Positions 46,841-64,000 of a DNA stretch of 64,000 nt are shown piece after piece (position 1 is the stretch's first letter; each line of letters begins with the position of its first letter). This stretch comes from CAWEBF01 sp963807235 (GTDB taxonomy: Bacteria; Acidobacteriota; Vicinamibacteria; Vicinamibacterales; UBA2999). The notes under the pieces are model-generated. The model worked only from the letters and a program-made list of their open reading frames with translations, ran no database searches and was not told where the DNA came from. The stretch spans positions 138,462 to 202,461 of the forward strand of contig CAWEBF010000003.1 of assembly GCA_963807235.1 (NCBI GenBank), written 5' to 3'. Both the position numbers and the translations under genes were made by a program.

Positions 46841-46868
46841 AATTCACAATTCACAAGTCACAATTCAC
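46841..46868. repeat. Heptamer array, AATTCAC x3 with one AAGTCAC
   Basis: Four 7-bp units begin two bases after the peroxiredoxin stop. This is the only AT-rich heptamer family in the window. Confidence 0.9.
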
Positions 46869-46877
46869 AAAGAAGAA

Positions 46878-46906
46878 GGGCCGGCGGTCGCGAGACCGGC
46901 CGGCCC
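46878..46906. terminator. Bidirectional terminator hairpin, module copy A
   Basis: GGGCCGGCGGTC (46,878-46,889) pairs with GACCGGCCGGCCC (46,894-46,906) with one bulged base around a GCGA loop. AAGAAG precedes it, giving a pyrimidine tail on the minus strand. It separates the convergent peroxiredoxin and P-type ATPase genes and is nearly identical to 50,981-51,006. Confidence 0.75.
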
Positions 46907-46924
46907 TCAGTTCCGGTTCTTCCC

Positions 46925-46953
46925 AGAGCCCAAAGCCCAGAGCCCAGAAGCCC
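46925..46953. repeat. Heptamer array, (A)GAGCCC family, module copy A
   Basis: AGAGCCC, AAAGCCC, AGAGCCC and an 8-bp AGAAGCCC run up to the stop codon of the P-type ATPase. The spacer CAGTTCCGGTTCTTCCC between hairpin and array is shared with copy B. Confidence 0.85.
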
Positions 46954-49725
46954 TACGTCAACTCCCCCAACCATCCCCGCCGCGTCGTCCACTTCACGAT
47001 CTCCAGGACCGGAACGATGGTGAAGGCGAGCGCGCCCGTCGAGCGCCCAGTCGGCGGGCGTGAGGCTGAAGGTGCCGAAGGCCCGCTGCAGGAAGGGCAC
47101 GTAGACCACCGCGGCGAGCAGCAACAGCTCCCACGCCACCGCGCGATTCAGCCAGGTGTTCGCAAGCGGCGCGCGCACGATCGAGAGCCGATCCGATCGG
47201 GAGTTATAGGCGTTGAAGAATTGAATCAGCACCAGCGACACGAACGTCATGGCCATGGCTTCTTCGAGCGGACGGCCCGAACGCACGAGCCAGGTGAAGA
47301 GGCCCATGTTGACCAGGCCGGTCCACAGCCCGCCGGTCAGCAGCGACACGGCCACGGGCCGTGTGAAGATGCCGGTCCGCGGATTGCGCGGCCGCCGCTC
47401 CATCAGTCCGGGCTCCGGTGGATCGACGGCGAGCGCCAGCGCCGGCAGCCCGTCGGTGGCCAGGTTCACGTAGAGGATCTGCACCGCGGTCAAGGGCAGC
47501 GGCAGCCCCGCCAGCACCGATCCCGCCAGCAGGACGATCTCGCCGACGTTGCACGACAACAGATACGTCAGGTACTTCTTGATGTTGCCGAAGACGAGCC
47601 GGCCTTCCTCCACGGCCGCGACGATGGTCGCGAAGTTGTCGTCGAGCAGCGTCATGTCGGCCGCTTCCTTGCTCACGTCGGTGCCGGTGATGCCCATGGC
47701 CACGCCGACGTCGGCTTTCTTCAGCGCCGGCGCGTCGTTGACGCCGTCGCCCGTCATCGCCACCACGGCGCCGCGCTGCTGCCAGGCGCCCACGACGCGC
47801 AGCTTCTGCGCCGGCGTCACGCGCGCGTACACACCGATGGTCTCGACGTCGCGTGCGAAGTCCGCGTCGCTCGTGGCCTCGAGTTCCCGTCCCGACATAA
47901 CCCGCCGATCGCCGAGCATGCCGACCTCCCGCGCGATGGCCACCGCGGTCAGCGGGTGATCGCCGGTGATCATGATCGGGAGGATCCCCGCGGCTTCGCA
48001 GATACGGACCGCGGCGGCCGCCTCGGGCCGCGGCGGATCCATGATGCCCACGAGGCCCAGGAGGGTCATCTGCCGCTCGGCATCGTCCCGCGTCGCGCTG
48101 GCTTTTTCGGGCGACGCCAAGGACGCGGAGGCCGACTGTGGCCATCTCGCGCTCGATCGACCGGACGTGCTCGGCGGTCTCGTCCGTCAGCGGGATGTCG
48201 CCGTCGTGACCGAGCGTGCGATCGCAGCTGGCGAGCACTTGTTCGACGGCGCCCTTCGAGTAGGCCACGAGGCTGCCGTTGGGCCACCGGTGCAGCGTGG
48301 TCATCTGGCGCCGCTCCGCCGTGAACGGAATCTCCTCGGTCCGAGGCTGCGTCGCGGGTCGCGGCTGCCAGGTCGAGCCCGGCCTTGGCCGCGGCGACGA
48401 TGAGCGCGGCCTCCGTCGGATCGCCTTCGACGCGCCACTGTCCCTCGCGCTGGAGCAGCTGGGCGTCCGACGCGAGCGATGCCGCGCGCAGCAGGTCCAC
48501 GACCGCAACTGACGGCGGCACGGCCCGGTCCGTCGTCGAGAAATTCTCCGGACGGCGCGTAGCCGATGCCCGACACGTCGACGCGCCGCCCGGCGGCAAA
48601 GACCTGACGGACGGTCATCTCGTTCTTGGTGAGCGTGCCGGTCTTGTCCGAGCAGATGACCGACGTGCTGCCAAGCGTTTCGACGACCGGGAGGCGGCGA
48701 ACCAGCGCATTGCGCTTCACCATGCGGCGGACACCGATGGCGAGCGAGATGGTGACGACCGCCGGCAGCGCTTCGGGCACCACGGCCACGGCGAGGGCGA
48801 TCCCGAAGATCAGCATCTCGATGGCGGGCAGGCCGCGCACCAGCCCGGCCACGACCACCACCGCGACGACAGCGAGTGCGGCCCGGCCGAGAATCCGGCC
48901 CAGGCGGTCGAGGTTCTGCTGCAACGGCGTCGGACCCGATTCAACCGTCTGGACCAGCTCGGAGATGCGGCCGAATTCGGTGGACATGCCCGTGGCGACG
49001 ACTGCCATCTCGCCGCGACCTACCGCGACCAGCGTGCCGGCATAGGCCAGGTTCAGACGATCGCCAATCGGCAGGTCGGCATCGTCGAGCGCTCGAGTCT
49101 CCTTCTCCACGGTGGCCGATTCGCCGGTGAGCGCAGACTCGTCCACGGTCAGGTTCACGGCGGCCAGCAGCCGGCCGTCGGCGGGGACGCGATCGCCCGC
49201 GCGCAGGCGAACGACGTCGCCGGGGACGAGCGCGCTGGCGGGCACCACCGCTTCCAGCCCCTCGCGCAGCACCCTGGCAGTGGGCGCCGCCATCTTGCGC
49301 AGGGCGGCGAGCGCCCGCTCCGCCCGATACTCCTGCGCGAATCCCAGCAGCACGGCGAAGAACACGATGACGGAGATGACCACGGCCTCGAGGGTGTGAC
49401 CCAGAAACCCCGAGACCACCGTGGCGCTCAGCAGGATCAGGATGAGCGCGTTCTTGAACTGGGCCGCGAAGGTGCGCCAGGCCGACGCCGTTCCAACCGC
49501 CTGGAGCTCGTTGGGCCCCCATTCATCGAGGCGCTGCTGCGCCTCCTGGCCGGTGAGCCCCGTTGCCCGGCTGCCGAGCGCCTCGAGCACGGCCTCGGAT
49601 GTCTCGGTATGCCACGTGGGAGCCTTCGAGCTGCCGCCCGGCGAGACGCGTCCACGCGATGACGTCGACGCCGGGCCGCGCCCGGGTTGGGCTGGTGGCT
49701 GTGCGACGGCCCCGGCCGTCACCAC
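46953..49725 (-). CDS. P-type cation ATPase, Ca2+-type (several frameshifts)
   Basis: About 924 residues, the size of P2A calcium pumps. N-domain WHTETSEAVLEALGSRATGL; actuator TGES in VDESALTGESATVEKE; M4 AVVPEALPAVVTISLAIGVR; phosphorylation site VICSDKTGTLTKNEM; hinge IMITGDHPLTAVAIAREVGM and MTGDGVNDAPALKKADVG; M5-M6 SCNVGEIVLLAG and NLATDGLPALALAVDPPE. PEALP instead of PEGLP is a small deviation. Frames change near 48,110-48,550 and 47,040, after which ALAFTIVPVLEIVKWTTRRG ends at TAG 46,953. Start is uncertain; GTG 49,725 gives a long Pro/Gly-rich N-terminus. Divergent from the NhaR-like regulator. Confidence 0.85.
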
Positions 49726-49895
49726 CGGCCACCAAAGGCCGCCGTGTGAGGGCGGTGACTACGCCGATCTCTCCGAACCACGTCTATCCTCCGATGGGCT
49801 ATCGCGCGTGCGTGCGCGCTCCAGGTCAGAACGGCGAACAACACCGCTCCGGCGAGCAGTCCTGTCGCGTCCGCGATCGTCTGCCAGCCGTCCAT
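49719..49895 (-). CDS. Small membrane protein upstream of the P-type ATPase
   Basis: ATG 49,895 opens 58 codons: MDGWQTIADATGLLAGAVLF, AVLTWSAHARAIAHRRIDVV, then a basic tail. One hydrophobic helix (TGLLAGAVLFAVLTWSA). The stop at 49,719 overlaps the proposed ATPase start, so they could be translated together. Family unknown, and it may be a chance frame. Confidence 0.4.
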   Translation of the reverse strand: MDGWQTIADATGLLAGAVLFAVLTWSAHARAIAHRRIDVVRRDRRSHRPHTAAFGGRW

Positions 49896-50031
49896 ACGTA
49901 CCCCCGGCTTGACCCTTCGACCTTCCGACCTCGCCTGTGCTTGGACGATAGGAAACGTGGAGACGATAGGCAAATAGAAAGTTATGAGGCAAAGATGAGG
50001 ATTTAACTATGATCGTCGCGAGCCTCGGATC

Positions 50032-50931
50032 ATGGACTGGCTGAACTACCACCACCTCTTCTACTTCTGGACCGTGGTGCGCGAAGGCGGCGTGTCGCGT
50101 GCCGCCGCGAAGCTGCGGCTCGCGCAGCCGACGGTGAGCGCGCAGGTCAAGCTGCTGGAACGCGCGCTCGGGGAACCGCTGTTTCAGCGGCGGGGCCGCA
50201 CACTGGTGCTCACGGAAATCGGCCGCGTCGTGGACCGCTATGCCGACGACATCTTCAGCACCGGCCGCGAGCTGCTCGAAACCCTGAAAGGACAGCCCTC
50301 GGGGCGGACTCCCCAGCTCACGGTCGGAGTGGCCGATGCCGTTCCCAAGCTCGTCGTGCGACTGTTGCTGCGTCCCGCCACCGAAGGCCGCCACGCGATC
50401 CGTATCACGTGCCGCGAAGGTCACCCGGACCAGCTGGTCGCGCAGCTTGCCACGCATGCGCTCGACGTCGTGATCAGCGACACGCCCGCGGCGCCGCACG
50501 TGCGGGTGCGCGTGTTCAGTCACCTGCTCGGCGAGTCGGGGACCACGTTCTTCGCCGGCGCGCGGCTGGCCCGGCGGATGCGCCGGCGTTTTCCCGCCAC
50601 GCTCAGCGGCGCGCCGACGCTGCTGCCGACGAGCGACACGGCCCTGCGCCGATCGCTCGACCTGTGGTTCGAGACCGAGAACCTGCGCCCGCTGGTCGTG
50701 GGGGAGTTCGACGACCCGGCGCTGCTGAACGCGTTCGGCGAAAACGGCCGCGCGGTGTTCCCGGCGCCGACCGCCATCGAAGCCGAGATCTGCCGCAGCT
50801 ACGGGCTGTCCGTGGTGGGGCGGACCAGCGCCGTGCGAGAGCGGTACTACGCGATATCCGCCGAACGCCGGCTAAAACACCCCGGCGTCGTCGCGATCAC
50901 AAGCGCCGCCCGAACGGAGCTGTTTGGCTAG
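50032..50931 (+). CDS. nhaR: LysR-family regulator, NhaR type
   Basis: 299 residues. The start MDWLNYHHLFYFWTVVREGG is diagnostic for NhaR, the activator of Na+/H+ antiporter genes in enterics. The winged helix-turn-helix runs through VSRAAAKLRLAQPTVSAQVK; the effector domain starts QLTVGVADAVPKLVVRLLL. Intact. It is transcribed divergently from the P-type ATPase and the small protein, so control of the cation pump is a reasonable guess. No antiporter gene is in the window. A heptamer array starts 8 bp after the stop. Confidence 0.9.
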   Translation: MDWLNYHHLFYFWTVVREGGVSRAAAKLRLAQPTVSAQVKLLERALGEPLFQRRGRTLVLTEIGRVVDRYADDIFSTGRELLETLKGQPSGRTPQLTVGVADAVPKLVVRLLLRPATEGRHAIRITCREGHPDQLVAQLATHALDVVISDTPAAPHVRVRVFSHLLGESGTTFFAGARLARRMRRRFPATLSGAPTLLPTSDTALRRSLDLWFETENLRPLVVGEFDDPALLNAFGENGRAVFPAPTAIEAEICRSYGLSVVGRTSAVRERYYAISAERRLKHPGVVAITSAARTELFG

Positions 50932-50938
50932 GGCCCCG

Positions 50939-50966
50939 GGCTCCAGGCTCCAGGCTCCAGGCCTCG
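50939..50966. repeat. Heptamer array, GGCTCCA x3 plus GGCCTCG
   Basis: Three perfect 7-bp units and a variant, between the nhaR stop and the second hairpin module. Confidence 0.9.
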
Positions 50967-50980
50967 CCGTACAAGCAAAA

Positions 50981-51006
50981 GGCCGGCGGTCGCGAGACCG
51001 CCGGCC
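50981..51006. terminator. Bidirectional terminator hairpin, module copy B
   Basis: GGCCGGCGGTC (50,981-50,991) and GACCGCCGGCC (50,996-51,006) pair over 11 bp around a GCGA (GNRA) loop. CAAAA before it gives a UUUUG tail on the minus strand, terminating the radical SAM gene; CTTC follows on the plus strand. Confidence 0.8.
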
Positions 51007-51026
51007 CTTCAGTTCCGGTTCTTCCC

Positions 51027-51054
51027 AGAGCCTAAAGCCCAGAGCCTAGAGCCC
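51027..51054. repeat. Heptamer array, (A)GAGCC(C/T) x4, module copy B
   Basis: AGAGCCT, AAAGCCC, AGAGCCT, AGAGCCC in strict register, 15 bp before the radical SAM stop. Differs from copy A only by C/T changes and one inserted base. Confidence 0.9.
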
Positions 51055-51069
51055 TGCGCCCGCCATCCC

Positions 51070-53166
51070 CTATACCTCGTTCTTGTGCGTCACCGGCTGG
51101 ACGCCTTCCTTCTTGCGCGGCCCGCCGAGGCCCTGGATCTGGATCGTCGGCTGCTCCTTGAGCACCTGCTGGCGATAGAGCCGCTCCATCTCCATGTGGT
51201 GCTTGATCTCCTCGGGCGTCATCTGCGACTTCTTGCGCGCGGCCAGCTTCTCTTCGCGCGCGTTCTTGGCCACGCCCATGTCTTCCAGGTCGGTCTGCGC
51301 GCCGGCGGCCACGGCCTCGGCGTTCAGCACCATCGAGTGATCCTTGCTGTCGAGCGGCACGTGCTTGTTGCCGGCGAAGATTTCGTGGCGGCCGTGGTCC
51401 TCGTACCACTTGGTAAGGTTGGCCGTCATGTGCATCTTCTCGAGGATGTTCCGCCAGCCGATGCCGGTGTTGTAGGCGCAGAAGGAAATCTCGCCCTGCT
51501 GCGTGCCGTAGGGGATGATGCACATCTCCGTGCGGCGGAAGTCGTAGTTGAAGAGGTCCTGGAACCACATTCCGGCGATGAACAGGAAGTTCCAGCGGTC
51601 GGCGCGGCGCCTCTCGATATCGGTCATGGTGCGGTCGCCCGTCACCTTGCCGTAGTTCTTCCCGGTGGCGCCGAACGTCTTGTCGAACTTCTTCAGCAGG
51701 TCGGCGAGGCGGAAGTGCGTGGGCGCCTTGAACGGGTCGTAGTTGCGCATCAGCGCCAGCGCCATTCCGGTGACCGACAGGAACTTGCCGCGCGCGGCGT
51801 CGTTGACCTGCGCCACGTCCTTGGCGAGTTGTTCGGCCTTGAGGAACGCGGTGACCGGAACGGCCTCCTTGGTTTCCTTGTCGATCATCATGGCCATGCC
51901 GATGCCGCAGTTCGGGTGGCAGCCGCAGGTCAGCTGCCCCCACTCGCGATCAGGCCCGTGGACCACGTCGGCCCAGTCGGTGAAGGTGGACATGAACGAA
52001 ATGGGAAACCAGTCGCGGATGGGCTCGCCGATGCCGGTCTGGTTCTTCACGTCGTGGGCGAGGTGCGACAGCGTGTAGCGCTGCGCGGCCCGGCGCTCCG
52101 GCGTGATTTCTTCGTCGCGGCCGGTGAACGACACCGGCTGGAACGACAGGAAGTTGATGCGCTTCGGGTTATCGATGGCGAACTCGATGACGCGGCCCAC
52201 CTGCTCGTTGTTGACGCCGTTGACGATCGTGATGACGGGCACGATGTCCACGCCCGCCTGGTACAGGTTCTCGATGGCGCGCAGCTTGACGTCGAAGAGA
52301 TTGCCGACGCGGCGGTGCGAGTTGGCGGCGTTGCCGATGCCGTCGAACTGCAGGTAGGCGTAGCGCAGACCCGCTTCCGCGGCGGCTTTGGCGAATTCGG
52401 GGCTCTTCGCGAACTCGATCCCGTTGGTGGCCGCCTGGACGCTGTTGTAGCCGACCTTGCGCGAGTAGCGGATGGCGTCGAGGAAGTACGGCGACATCGT
52501 CGGCTCGCCGCCCGAAAACTGCACCGACATCTGACGGCGCGGCTTGATGCTGACGGCGTTGTCGAGCACCTGCTTGATGTCTTCCCAGGAAAGCTCGTGC
52601 ACGAAGCCGACCTGGTTTGCATCCATGAAACATGGATCGCACATCATGTTGCAGCGGTTCGTGAGGTCCACGGTAAGCACCGCGCCGCGCCCGTGCAGCA
52701 CGGTGGAGGACCCGTGGTTGTGCAGCTTCTCGTCGTTGTGGGCGCGGATGTCGCGGCCCGGAAAGACCTCTTCGAGATGCCTGAAGAAGGCCGGGTCGAT
52801 GGCCATCGTGTCTTCGAAGTGGCCATGGATGGGGCAGTCCTTCACCATCACGATGTGGCCGTCCTTCTCGAGGATCGTCGCTTTGATCTCCCCAACCTTC
52901 TCGTTGAGGAGGACGCTGACGTCCTTCTTGCCGTCGAGGATCGCCTGCCGCGCTTCGCGCGTGCAGGTGGGGCACAGAGAATCGGTTTGCCGCGGCCAGC
53001 CCAGCTGGGGCTTGGTCTTTTCGTACGACTTGAGCAGGGGCTTGTCCGACCATCTGGGGATGAACGAGGGGTTCTGGTGGATCTTGTTGGCCACCGAGAA
53101 CACCTGCCAGGCGCCGTTGGCGGCCAGGGCGAGTCCCTTCTCGACGTACTTCATGGGCGCGTGCAT
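51070..53166 (-). CDS. Radical SAM protein of the tetraether/membrane-spanning lipid synthase type
   Basis: 698 residues, intact. The N-terminal part has SLCPTCTREARQAIL and MVKDCPIHGHFEDTMA, the CPxC and CP-x-HG pair seen in the MJ0619/Tes-type family. The radical SAM core binds its 4Fe-4S cluster through TNRCNMMCDPCFMDANQVG (CxxxCxxC) and continues MSVQFSGGEPTMSPYFLDAI. A later Cys cluster, LTCGCHPNCGIGMAMM, and WFQDLFNYDFRRTEMCIIPY follow. Tes joins lipid tails into membrane-spanning chains in archaea, and homologs are proposed for iso-diabolic acid or branched GDGT lipids in acidobacteria. That role is by family resemblance; some members of this class may act differently. Length exceeds the archaeal form through N- and C-terminal extensions. 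Confidence 0.75.
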   Translation of the reverse strand: MHAPMKYVEKGLALAANGAWQVFSVANKIHQNPSFIPRWSDKPLLKSYEKTKPQLGWPRQTDSLCPTCTREARQAILDGKKDVSVLLNEKVGEIKATILEKDGHIVMVKDCPIHGHFEDTMAIDPAFFRHLEEVFPGRDIRAHNDEKLHNHGSSTVLHGRGAVLTVDLTNRCNMMCDPCFMDANQVGFVHELSWEDIKQVLDNAVSIKPRRQMSVQFSGGEPTMSPYFLDAIRYSRKVGYNSVQAATNGIEFAKSPEFAKAAAEAGLRYAYLQFDGIGNAANSHRRVGNLFDVKLRAIENLYQAGVDIVPVITIVNGVNNEQVGRVIEFAIDNPKRINFLSFQPVSFTGRDEEITPERRAAQRYTLSHLAHDVKNQTGIGEPIRDWFPISFMSTFTDWADVVHGPDREWGQLTCGCHPNCGIGMAMMIDKETKEAVPVTAFLKAEQLAKDVAQVNDAARGKFLSVTGMALALMRNYDPFKAPTHFRLADLLKKFDKTFGATGKNYGKVTGDRTMTDIERRRADRWNFLFIAGMWFQDLFNYDFRRTEMCIIPYGTQQGEISFCAYNTGIGWRNILEKMHMTANLTKWYEDHGRHEIFAGNKHVPLDSKDHSMVLNAEAVAAGAQTDLEDMGVAKNAREEKLAARKKSQMTPEEIKHHMEMERLYRQQVLKEQPTIQIQGLGGPRKKEGVQPVTHKNEV

Positions 53167-53521
53167 GCCGGCTACTCCTTGCGCCCGGGCGACCTTGCCC
53201 CGGCGCGTCCTCTCAAGGGCGCAGCCCTTGGCTGGTTCGGCACTCGTGCCGAAACGCGCACAGAATAGCGGGATAGTCCGCGGTTTTCGGCCGGATTTCC
53301 AGCCGACTGGCCGTTCAGGGGGGCGGATGGGCGGCAGGACGGCTGGCTGGCCGTCGCCCGGCCGTCACGCCGGGCTCTAGGCTCTAGGCTTGGGCTAAGC
53401 CTGAGACTGGAGCCGGAGACCGGAGCCTGGAGACTGGCGACATCCATCTCCTTGTGAGATGGATTGCCTCCAGATCATTGTATTTCCCTTATACACGTCA
53501 CCTGACGAGAATGATCCGACC
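53167..53521. other. Divergent non-coding region between the radical SAM gene and gltB
   Basis: 355 bp without a gene. From left: dyads CAAGGGC/GCCCTTG (53,214-53,230) and TTCGGCAC/GTGCCGAA (53,236-53,253) in the leader of the radical SAM gene, two opposed heptamer arrays, a 9-bp hairpin ATCCATCTC/GAGATGGAT (53,442-53,464), and a weak promoter-like TTGCCT/TTATAC pair (53,464 and 53,489, 19 bp apart) before gltB. Confidence 0.55.
53373..53437. repeat. Pair of opposed heptamer arrays
   Basis: GGCTCTA x2 and GGCTTGG (53,373-53,393) face GAGACTG, GAGCCGG, AGACCGG, AGCCTGG and AGACTGG (53,403-53,437). The second set is the reverse complement type of the first, so the pair is inverted like the one at 18,612-18,693. 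Confidence 0.75.
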
Positions 53522-59638
<6,117 letters not shown>

Positions 59639-59688
59639 GAGGGCGGTCGACTCGGCTCAGCTGTGGCGATTGGGGTATGCTGCCGCCC

Positions 59689-59962
59689 ATGCCAGAGTTC
59701 GTCATCGAGCGCGAGATTCCCGGCGCCGGGAAGATGACCGAGGAGGAGATCCGCGACGTGTCGATCCGTTCGCTGCAGGTGCTCGGCGAACTCGGCCCGC
59801 AGATCCAGTGGCTGCACAGCTACGTCACCGACGATCGCATCTACTGCGTCTACCTGTCGCCCGACGAAGTCGACGATCCGCGAGCACGCGCGCAAGCTGG
59901 GCGTGCCGGCGAATCGCGTCTCGGCCGTCCGGCGGCTGATCGATCCGAAGAAATACGCCTGA
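59689..59962 (+). CDS. DUF4242 protein (one frameshift)
   Basis: About 91 residues. MPEFVIEREIPGAGKMTEEE, then SLQVLGELGPQIQWLHSYVT and DDRIYCVYLSPDEV are the DUF4242 hallmarks. After a frame change near 59,875 the normal end EHARKLGVPANRVSAVRRLI is found, stop at 59,962. A ferredoxin-like small protein of unknown role. It starts 50 bp after gltD and converges with the kinase gene 6 bp later. Confidence 0.8.
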
Positions 59963-59968
59963 AGCTAG

Positions 59969-63282
<3,314 letters not shown>

Positions 63283-63286
<4 letters not shown>

Positions 63287-63849
63287 GCCGCGGCTCAACT
63301 CGCGAAACAGCCACGCCCGCGCCAGGCTCCAGTCGCGCCTGCACGGTGGCCACCGAGACATCCAACACCAGCGCCGTCTCCTCGAGGCTGAGTCCGCCGA
63401 AGATACCGCAGCTCGACGACGCGGCTCTTGCGCGCGTCCACGTCTCCAGCGCCTTCAGCGCATCGTCGAGCGCGATGAGGTCGGCGCTGTCCGCGGCCGG
63501 CATGCTGCTCGGCTTCGGACAGCGAAATGTGCAGCTGTCCGCGGCCCCGTTTCGCCCGGCCGCGCGAGCGCGCCATGTCGACGAGGACGCGGCGCATGAT
63601 CTGCGCGGCGGTGCCGAAGAAATGCGCGCGGTTCTGCCACTGCACGTCCTTCCAGTTCACCAGCCGCAGGTAGGCCTCGTTGACGAGCGCCGTCGGCTGC
63701 AGGATGTGGCCCGGCCGCTCGCCGGCCATCTGGCGCGCCGCCAGCCGGTGCAGCTCGTGCTGGATCACGGGCGTCAAGGCCTCGAGCGCAGCCGCATCGC
63801 CGCCACTCCAGGCGACCAGGAGCTGGGTAACGTTTTGTGAAGCGTTCAT
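63283..63849 (-). CDS. ECF sigma factor, TIGR02999 type (about two frameshifts)
   Basis: About 188 residues. Region 2: NVTQLLVAWSGGDAAALEAL, HELHRLAARQMAGERPGHIL, TALVNEAYLRLVNWKDVQWQ, AQIMRRVLVDMARSRGRAKR. After a frame change near 63,500 comes ADLIALDDALKALETW and then LSLEETALVLDVSVATVQ, region 4 with its helix-turn-helix. The sequence fits the acidobacterial/planctomycete ECF class often encoded just before a Ser/Thr kinase, as here. The stop is taken as the TGA in the ATGA overlap with the kinase start (63,286-63,283). Probably signals together with that kinase. Confidence 0.82.
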
Positions 63850-63948
63850 GCCCGATGCGAGACGGCAAGCTTAGCAAAATCGGCCGATTCTCTCGCGATG
63901 AGCACTTTCGGGGCCGGATGTCGCCTTCTCCAACGAAGGAGACAACCC

Positions 63949-64000
63949 ATGAGCCGTTTTGCATTGTTCGCCATCATCTTTGCCGTCGCGCTGGCGGCGC
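63949..64000 (+). CDS. Start of an exported protein, cut by the window edge
   Basis: AAGGAG (63,936-63,941) lies 7 nt before ATG 63,949. The 17 codons in view read MSRFALFAIIFAVALAA, a signal-peptide start. It is divergent from the ECF sigma gene across 99 bp, a likely target position for that sigma factor (inference). Function cannot be judged. Confidence 0.6.
   Translation, partial: MSRFALFAIIFAVALAA

Noticed and set aside
51085..53268. A 727-codon plus-strand frame opposite the radical SAM gene
   Set aside because: The minus strand carries intact Cys motifs and a full family pattern; the plus frame has none.

Overview
The window is GC-rich and was very probably taken from an acidobacterium of the Vicinamibacteria type (inference). 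The grounds are two Ser/Thr kinases (one with an ATPase and TPR tail), a TIGR02999-type ECF sigma factor, secreted WD40/PQQ-like beta-propellers in series, TonB-dependent receptors with a carboxypeptidase-regulatory-like plug domain, and a Tad pilus locus. No rRNA, tRNA, CRISPR, transposase or phage gene was recognised. Many conserved genes are broken by single-base indels while their protein family continues in another frame. This looks like long-read consensus error more than decay, so such genes are annotated as single CDSs with approximate break points.

Layout. 1-13,966: a cut exported protein, a metallo-hydrolase resembling AHL lactonases, three tandem exported beta-propellers, a divergent TonB receptor, a transmembrane Ser/Thr kinase, a heavily frameshifted outer-membrane-type protein, a TPR protein and an exported methyltransferase-like protein. 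14,097-25,846: a large TonB receptor, a terminator, an exported amidohydrolase, two more beta-propellers, a membrane protein, two paralogous exported proteins flanking a second metallo-hydrolase, an exported SAM methyltransferase and an overlooked 59-aa membrane protein. 25,910-28,981: folE, an exported hypothetical protein, a pseudo-receiver protein and a small membrane protein. 29,595-43,533: a complete Tad/Flp locus (two TadE-like pseudopilins, a VWA/TadG protein, two Flp pilins, prepilin peptidase, CpaB, secretin, CpaE, CpaF, TadB, TadC, an extra AAA ATPase and a SPOR protein), with sigma-54-type promoter matches before the TadE group and before the pilins. 43,543-50,931: PAP2 phosphatase, Ni/Co-transporter-like protein, SDR, 1-Cys peroxiredoxin, Ca-type P-ATPase and NhaR-type regulator. 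51,070-59,962: a radical SAM protein resembling tetraether or membrane-spanning lipid synthases, glutamate synthase gltB-gltD and a DUF4242 protein. 59,969-64,000: a kinase-ATPase-TPR regulator, its ECF sigma factor and the start of an exported protein.

The most unusual structure lies between the genes. At least fifteen short arrays with a strict 7-bp period, built from several unrelated unit families, sit in spacers and at gene ends. Two convergent junctions share one module of GNRA-loop hairpin, common spacer and heptamer array. Separate palindromic elements lie inside the poorly constrained parts of three coding regions.
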